NCBI RefSeq assembly: GCF_000485595.1
Contig: NW_014577226.1
Span: 447,552 to 501,909, forward strand
Source of the DNA: Priapulus caudatus
Lineage: Eukaryota; Priapulida; Priapulimorpha; Priapulimorphida; Priapulidae
Direction: 5' to 3'
Length of the DNA: 54,358 bases
Positions 49,060-54,358 of the stretch are shown here, piece by piece. Made by a program: the position numbers and the translations under genes. The notes beneath the pieces were generated by a model. That model worked only from the letters and a program-made list of their open reading frames with translations. It had not been told where the DNA came from and did not search any database. The stretch's first letter is position 1, and each line of letters opens with the position of its first letter.

Positions 49060-49912
49060 TGTGATAGTTAATTATGTTATATGTCACGATAGATGGCAGC
49101 ACTGGCTAAGGGGGTGAGTAGACTGGTACTCGCTCCCCCCTCGATTACTCGATGGGTACCTAAGCCGAGAGGTGGGACCGAGTACCAGTCTAGGGGGTGA
49201 GGCACGGTGTGAGAAATCGGAATTCACGCTGCCGTTTTCTGCTTTCTGACTGCTGCTGCCCTGTCTTATCAGACTTCCCCAGTTTCTCTTTAAGCTTTCC
49301 TGGCTTGTTCCAGCGTGGGGTAGGAGTGCGTGGTATCTCTGTCCCTTTTCCTGTTCATTTTCTTCCCAGCTTTCCGGTAATCTCCTTTCCGAACATGTTA
49401 TCTTCTCCCTATTATCCTTGGCTGCCTCTTGAGATATCTTCCTATCCCTAGAAAACTCCGGTGTGGATACGCCATTGTGACTGGTCGTCGGTACCTGTCC
49501 CCTTCTGAAAATAATGGACTCGCCCACACTTTCCCTCTCGCTCGCTCAGCTGGTGTGGCAATGAGTCATCTGCCTCCGCGGCCCGCTGCCTGCCAGCGTT
49601 GCATTCCACCTCGCTCCATCGGGTCTCCGTGGGCATCCCGTATTCTCTTTATAAAACTCGACATGTTTTTACCTCCGCTCACTATCAGTCTATAACACTG
49701 GTACACTTGCTATTGCTACTCCTTCATGCGAACATCCCGGACGAGCCCCCATTTTACCTGTAGTGGCCCTAGGGGTAGTCGACTACGGTACGACAGGCGT
49801 TATATAGTTATAACGCGTGTTCTAGTTGTTTGGATTCAGTGTTTGCTCCTGCCATTATATTAGGCAGGACGGTGATGCCCGTAGCAAATAACAGTGGAAC
49901 AGAACACAGTTA
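49060..49912 (+). mobile_element. Probable 3' LTR of the gypsy fragment
   Basis: The block starts TGTGATAGTTAATTATG immediately after a polypurine tract that follows the gypsy Pol stop codon, the canonical 3' LTR position. An internal inverted pair, GACTGGTACTCG and CGAGTACCAGTC, lies at 49110-49192. The right border is uncertain; AAATAACA near 49904-49912 would give a CA end. No 5' LTR copy is in the window to confirm. Confidence 0.5.
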
Positions 49913-50280
49913 GGTTCGGTTAACTGTACGGTTATAGTTTTATTGCTTCCTACTAGTTTACAAATAATTCTCCTGCATTCGTATATGCAGCGGATCCTAT
50001 AACCACTAGACTAATATTGAAGAATTAACGTCTCGCCGGTTTCGTCTTCCCCTCTCACGTTCGTCCCCGCTTCGCGTAGACCTAGGTAGCCTACATGGGT
50101 GTCTCCCTCGTAGTCGCTCCTGGCTCTACCTAACTGAAATCCCGTTCTTCTCTACCTGTAGTGAAAGATCCCGGCTGAGCCCTCATTTTCCCTGTAGTCT
50201 TCTTTCCTTCCTGAAAAACCCGTGCTTCTCGTCCCTCTGTTATCTCTCTCCTCGAGACCTAAAATGCTTTCTCCCTCTTT

Positions 50281-50460
50281 CTCTTCTTCTTCTTCTTCTC
50301 CTTCTTCTTCTTCGTCTTTTTCTTCCTACCTACACCTGAAAAATAACGCTGTTCTTCTTCTTCTTCTTCTTCTTCTTCCTACATAGACCTGAAAAATAAC
50401 GCTCTTCTTCTTCTTTTTCTTTTTCTTCTTCTTCCTACCCAGCCCTGAAAAATAACGCCC
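50281..50460. repeat. Three-copy minisatellite of (CTT)n plus CCTGAAAAATAACGC
   Basis: Three tandem units of about 53-56 bases. Each is a CTT-rich tract, then CTTCCTAC, then CCTGAAAAATAACGC (starting near 50335, 50388 and 50444). CTT tract length varies between units. A run of 18 C's follows at 50497-50514. Confidence 0.85.
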
Positions 50461-50710
50461 TGGACTGCGATTCGGTGCGCCTTGTATACCTAGCTGCCCC
50501 CCCCCCCCCCCCCCTACGAGCCGTTGTTTAGCACGTGTTGCCAAAACGCTACGCAGATTTCGTTTGCTGGTGCAATCGTTTCACCTGCTGACGCAACCCG
50601 TGGCTGATACGATTATTGCATCATCTAAGTAAATATTCCTCTCTTCGACAACTTAATTAGACTATTCATTTTATTCAAATTTCCTCGTATATTATGCTGA
50701 CTAATAGTAG

Positions 50711-51320
50711 GGGAGACCGGGGACAATTGTAACACTTTTTTCCAAATCTGACATAACAACTTTATTATAGTTAAATACTTACTTCAAGGTATATGAAATT
50801 AAAGATGCATATCTTGGCTTGAAATATGACTAGGTTTGGGTTAAGTAAAACAAGTTATTTTGAAGCCATTATCATTTCAAAACTGGAAGTCAAGTGTTAC
50901 AATTGCCCCCACAACACGGGGCAATTGTAACACACCAATCGGGCACATACAATTGTAACACATTGTAACACATACAATTGTACCAACAAATCATATTCCT
51001 CAAAATGATTTTTTATATTTTTTATAAAGGTGACACGTTGGACAGATTTTCTACAATTAAACAGCAATTTATAGAACCACAATAAAATAATTTTAATAAA
51101 AACTATGACGAATGCTTGACTCATTTACATATTTTACATCATTTACATTTACATACAAAACATATTTACAGACCGATTAATTCAAAGTTATGTAGTTCTC
51201 ATGTCTGAGCTTATAGATAGGCTACTTTTTTGCCTTATAAACAAAACACATTTTGTAAAATACATACTTTTCATACATGCCAAGGGGCAATTGTAACACG
51301 TTGTTACATTTGCCCCCGAG
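50711..51320. repeat. Region with repeated GGGGCAATTGTAACAC words in both orientations
   Basis: GGGGACAATTGTAACAC occurs at 50719-50735, its reverse form GTGTTACAATTGCCCCC at 50894-50910, and GGGGCAATTGTAACAC at 50918-50933. Shorter ones follow near 50950-50985. GGGGCAATTGTAACAC recurs at 51284-51299, followed directly by TTGTTACATTTGCCCCC (51301-51317). The outermost pair form imperfect inverted ends, suggesting a non-autonomous transposon of about 600 bp. Confidence 0.6.
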
Positions 51321-51349
51321 AAGACGGCCATAATTTGGGGGCTGTTTTT

Positions 51350-51500
51350 AGCTCACCTTGACATCGTCAAGCTGAGCTATTGCCATGGCCATGGGTCGTC
51401 GTCCGTCGTACGTCCGTCCGTCCGTCCGTCCATCCGTCCGTTCGTCTGTCCGTCAACATTTCGCTTCGGTCAACGATAACTCAGGAACCGTTTGGCCCAC
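51350..51500. repeat. AGCTCACC-hairpin/(CGTC)n dispersed repeat
   Basis: AGCTCACCTTGAC-ATC-GTCAAGCTGAGCT (51350-51378) is a near-perfect hairpin. It is followed by ATTGCCATGGCC, a CCGT/CGTC run and AACGATAACTCAGGAACCG. I recall this order from dispersed repeats in many marine invertebrate genomes. Its right end is not clear. Confidence 0.6.
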
Positions 51501-52068
51501 ATTTTTTAAATTGGGTAGGCCTATAGTTAATTTGTTACTGCTATGCTCCCATATTAAACGTCATATTTTGACGGATTTTGCTCATTTTTGGTACGTGAAT
51601 GAATAAGGGCTAGGGGTTTTGATATTTAAAAAAAAATTATGCAACTTAGGTAGGGTTTGGCAATTATATAGCATATTATATAAACACAAACAGTCAGTGG
51701 TGTCACACTCGTCTGGTTCGTTTTACAAGATTTCATTGACAATATCTTTAATGCAAAATTGGTATTTCCTCTTTATTAGGTCGCGAAACGTTAAGTCAGT
51801 TTTGGATCACGATTAAACGAATAGCCACCTAAATTTATTTGCGTACTATCTATGCAGATGGCTGCGCCCATCAAGTGTTCGTGCTTTACTCAAAAGCTTT
51901 TTAGTTTCGGCTATTCTACACTGTCTCTTGCCTTCTCTACCTACCTTGCCTGTCTCTTTGCCTACACTGTCTCTACACTGGCACTTCTACGCTGTGAAAC
52001 TGTACATAAAAACATTGTAAAACTTGAATCGCACTCGATTTTTTAGTTTTTTACTGCCAACAATTATC

Positions 52069-52716
52069 ATGGAATATAGCGAAGTATGTGAACTGATTGA
52101 CAGCAATGTCGTAGAATATCTTACAACTCTTGAGGAGATTCTGCAGTATTCCGCTGACTTGGAGTCTGCTGTACGCGACGGCTATTGGTTTATGTCAAAA
52201 GCTCGCAGTGTGATGGGTCAGAAATTGATCAGCGAGTTACAGGTGCCTATAAACTGTGACATGGTGGCAAGTGTATCTGTGGACTGCGGCGAAGTTCGTG
52301 ATGACGTGCCAGTACTTTCTTCAGCAGCAAACCTATCAAACCAGCACGTAATGTTCTCCATTGCTGGTGCAAGTGATGGAGAGGCAGTACTGTCAGGAGG
52401 TGTGCGACAACGAAACAAAGGTGCAAACACAGCGCCAGCAACTGATTGTTCACTCACCAATGATGACGCGGAAACTAACACTGTACATGATTCAGCTGTT
52501 GCGAGCAAGATAAAAGACCCACTTAAATGGTTCGGAATTCTTGTTCCCCAATCATTACGACAAAGTCAAGCCGCATTCAAGACCACGCTGCCACTGGTTG
52601 TGAAATTGGCCAATCGAAAATGCAAACTAGGAGTCCTTAGGCAGCAGCACCAGCAGTTATTGAAGATGAAAGCAGAAATAAAGTCGAGAGATGTTACAGT
52701 AGAAAACAATGAATAA
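52069..52716 (+). CDS. CCDC115: CCDC115 (Vma22-like V-ATPase assembly factor), intronless
   Basis: This encodes 215 residues; human CCDC115 has 180. CCDC115 works with TMEM199 at ER/ERGIC membranes in assembling the V0 part of the V-ATPase, like yeast Vma22. The N-terminal helix (about 1-45) has DLESAVRDGYWFMSKARSVM, matching human RVEEGWLSLAKARYAM. The signature DPLKWFGILVPQSLRQSQA (150-168) is almost identical to human DPLNWFGILVPHSLRQAQA. A C-terminal coiled coil (about 175-210) ends the protein. The middle (about 70-145) is low in similarity and longer than in human. The ATG at 52069 is the first in-frame ATG. There are no introns. It is more AT-rich than the GLMN/brn pair. Confidence 0.95.
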   Translation: MEYSEVCELIDSNVVEYLTTLEEILQYSADLESAVRDGYWFMSKARSVMGQKLISELQVPINCDMVASVSVDCGEVRDDVPVLSSAANLSNQHVMFSIAGASDGEAVLSGGVRQRNKGANTAPATDCSLTNDDAETNTVHDSAVASKIKDPLKWFGILVPQSLRQSQAAFKTTLPLVVKLANRKCKLGVLRQQHQQLLKMKAEIKSRDVTVENNE

Positions 52717-52764
52717 GGTTATTTGTGACCAAGACAGTGTAAAAATGATTATAAATATTCATCG

Positions 52765-52799
52765 AAAACATGCTCATTTGTATTAAATGAGCATGTTTT
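52765..52799. repeat. Perfect 15-bp hairpin 3' of CCDC115
   Basis: AAAACATGCTCATTT, a five-base loop GTATT, then AAATGAGCATGTTTT. It lies 48 bases after the CCDC115 stop, so it is probably in the 3' UTR. It may be a small MITE scar or a UTR structure. Confidence 0.9.
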
Positions 52800-53237
52800 G
52801 CTATTTGTGGTGGTAATTACTGGTGTGGAGTGTTGGAATGTGTATACATCTGTGTCCAATCTTTACTTTGTTTTATGAATATTTAGGGGATGGAAACGAT
52901 AAAACAGTTGTTCACAATGCTTACAGATGGTCAATTCTATCAAATCTGCATAGTTTAGCAGGTTCATGTTTTTGCTTTATATGGTTGGGGGCAGCTCTAG
53001 CCAATCCATGTTGCTGTTCGGCATTCTAAAAAGCAATGTTTAATACTTTAATGCTGGGTCGGATTACTTGGATGAGTAAGCTTCATAGCTTTTTTGAACC
53101 CCTCTATATGATATCAAACATAGCAGTGTCTCAGGCGGTCATTTGACCCCTCAATATGTATATGAAATGCTGTTACTTGTACATATGTTTTTGGATGCAC
53201 ATATGGTGCGCACATAAGAAAGAAAAATAGGACTACA
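52800..53237. other. No gene seen
   Basis: AT-rich sequence after CCDC115. The last part (about 53160-53237) may be the 3' UTR of the adjacent minus-strand LINE. Confidence 0.4.
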
Positions 53238-53970
53238 CTAACAGGAGGTGTCGAACTTATACTGATGCCACTGGTTGCTGTTGAGCCGAGATTTGAAGAT
53301 GTTTGGACTCTCTGATATGACCACTACACTTGGAAGATTGTTCCACTGGTCTACGACCCTAAATGAAAAACTGTTTTGTCTGATTGTCGAATTACATATT
53401 TTCTTAAACAGTTTTAGTTCATGACCACATGTGTTATTACCACTTCTAACAAAGAATACCCTCTCATCCATGTCTTCTAGGCCACTTAAAATTTTAAAGA
53501 CCTGTATCATGTCGTATCGATCTCTTCGGTACTCTAGTGATGGTAAACCGAGCTTTAGAAGCCTCCCCTTGTACGACAAGTGTTGTATGTCACATACTAA
53601 TTTTGTTGCGCTTCTTTGTACCTTCTCTAGCAGACGAATGTCCTTCTTCAGGTACGGTGACCAAACTGGTGTTGCATACTCCATTAACGGACGGACTAGG
53701 GATTTGTACAGGGAAAGAAACATATCCTTGTCCATATGGTCAGATGAGTGCTTTATCAAGCCTACCATTATGTTTGCCTTTGCCTCACATTTCCTCACTT
53801 GTTTCTCAAATTTCAAGCTGCTATCAAACGTTACCCCCAGATCACATTCTTCAATATCCTGTTTTACAATGGTGTTTCCCATATTCTTCTTCATAGTGTA
53901 GCAATACACTGGATTGTTCTTGCCAATATGCATAACTTTGCACTTTCCCGTGTTAAAACTGCGACATCTG
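53238..53970 (-). mobile_element. CR1-like LINE, 3' fragment (RT thumb and C-terminal domain)
   Basis: One uninterrupted minus-strand frame gives FNTGKCKVMHIGKNNP, ECDLGVTFDSSLKFEKQV, SLYKSLVRPLMEYATPVW, LLEKVQRSATKLV and SFSFRVVDQWNNLPSVVV, ending KFDTSC and a stop. This is the part of a CR1-like RT that follows the FADD box. The frame is intact over about 240 codons, so the insertion is younger than the one at 790-2930. Sequence beyond about 53970 is not LINE, so it is 5'-truncated. Confidence 0.9.
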
Positions 53971-54100
53971 CTCACAAGTAGTATGGTGCCACGTGGATAT
54001 TGCATATTTTACATTCCATGGCTTTTTCACCGTCTTTCACTTCTAATCCACATGAGCTGCAGTTGTTGGGCCTACCATTATTTCACTTACTTACGCTGAG

Positions 54101-54358
54101 AGGGTCTATGTCCCCCGGGGTACTGCCGGAACGTACCTTGGGTACGGTGGGGTATACCGGAACGTACCCTGGTACTATCTAATATGCCGGACCGTACCTC
54201 GCCTACTCCACTAACGAGTCTAGCGAGTCGCCTACGCCTACTCCCTAACCCGAACCCGAATCCTAACCCTAACCCTAACCATATCAAATAGTGACCAGGG
54301 TACGTTCCGGTATACCCCACCGTACCCAAGGTACGTTCCGGCAGTACCCCGGGGGACA
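54101..54358. mobile_element. Palindromic MITE with CCCTAA telomere-like core (copy 2, cut by window end)
   Basis: It begins AGGGTCTATGTCCCCCGGGG and ends at the window edge with the matching CCCCGGGGGACA. Relative to the copy at 18301 it has an extra inverted segment, GGGTACGGTGGGGTATACC on the left and its complement on the right. The core again has GCCTACTCCACTAACGAGTC followed by CCCTAA/CCCGAA units (54241-54282). Confidence 0.92.

Noticed and set aside
1-54358. tRNA or rRNA genes
   Set aside because: I saw no A/B-box plus acceptor pairing and no conserved rRNA words on either strand. A tRNAscan-SE and Rfam run would settle it.

Overview
The window is nuclear DNA from an animal, most likely an aquatic invertebrate. 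It carries genes for focadhesin, glomulin, a brainiac-type glycosyltransferase and CCDC115. It also has a CR1/jockey-like LINE, Ty3/gypsy debris, several foldback MITEs and TTAGGG/CCCTAA-type tracts. The species cannot be told from the sequence alone. A run of ten N's at 43555-43564 shows it is a scaffold piece.

Layout. 1-3960: unrecognised sequence, then a decayed LINE (APE endonuclease plus most of the RT) and a hAT-like MITE. 4084-7400: two intronless, very GC-rich plus-strand genes, glomulin (GLMN) and a brainiac-like beta-1,3-glycosyltransferase. 7568-8315: a MITE with 13-bp inverted ends and a 6-bp target duplication. 8316-11511: no recognisable gene. 11859-46558: one large minus-strand gene, focadhesin (FOCAD), which I resolve into 39 coding exons (about 5.2 kb, about 1740 codons; human is about 1800 aa). 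The first coding exon was not found. 46559-51480: gypsy remnants, LTR-like sequence, microsatellites and other repeats. 52069-52716: an intronless CCDC115 gene. 53238-54358: the 3' part of a CR1-like LINE (minus strand) and a second copy of a telomere-core MITE.

FOCAD dominates the window, and its introns collect repeats. One intron (20093-26779) is almost entirely a 22-bp minisatellite of about 6.5 kb. Another is filled by degenerate TTAGGG-like repeat. Others carry a 43-bp satellite, a palindromic MITE with a CCCTAA core, a foldback MITE that starts five bases from a splice donor, an LTR-like block and a gypsy fragment beside the scaffold gap. Exon boundaries were set by hand from GT/AG sites, phase continuity and similarity to remembered vertebrate focadhesin. 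One intron uses a GC donor and one exon contains an apparent frame break.

The four genes have no evident functional link: cullin-RING ligase control (GLMN), Golgi glycosylation (brn-like), focal adhesion/SKI-linked scaffold (FOCAD) and V-ATPase assembly (CCDC115). I found no wholly new gene system. The most unusual content is the repeat architecture inside FOCAD and the palindromic element with a telomere-like core.
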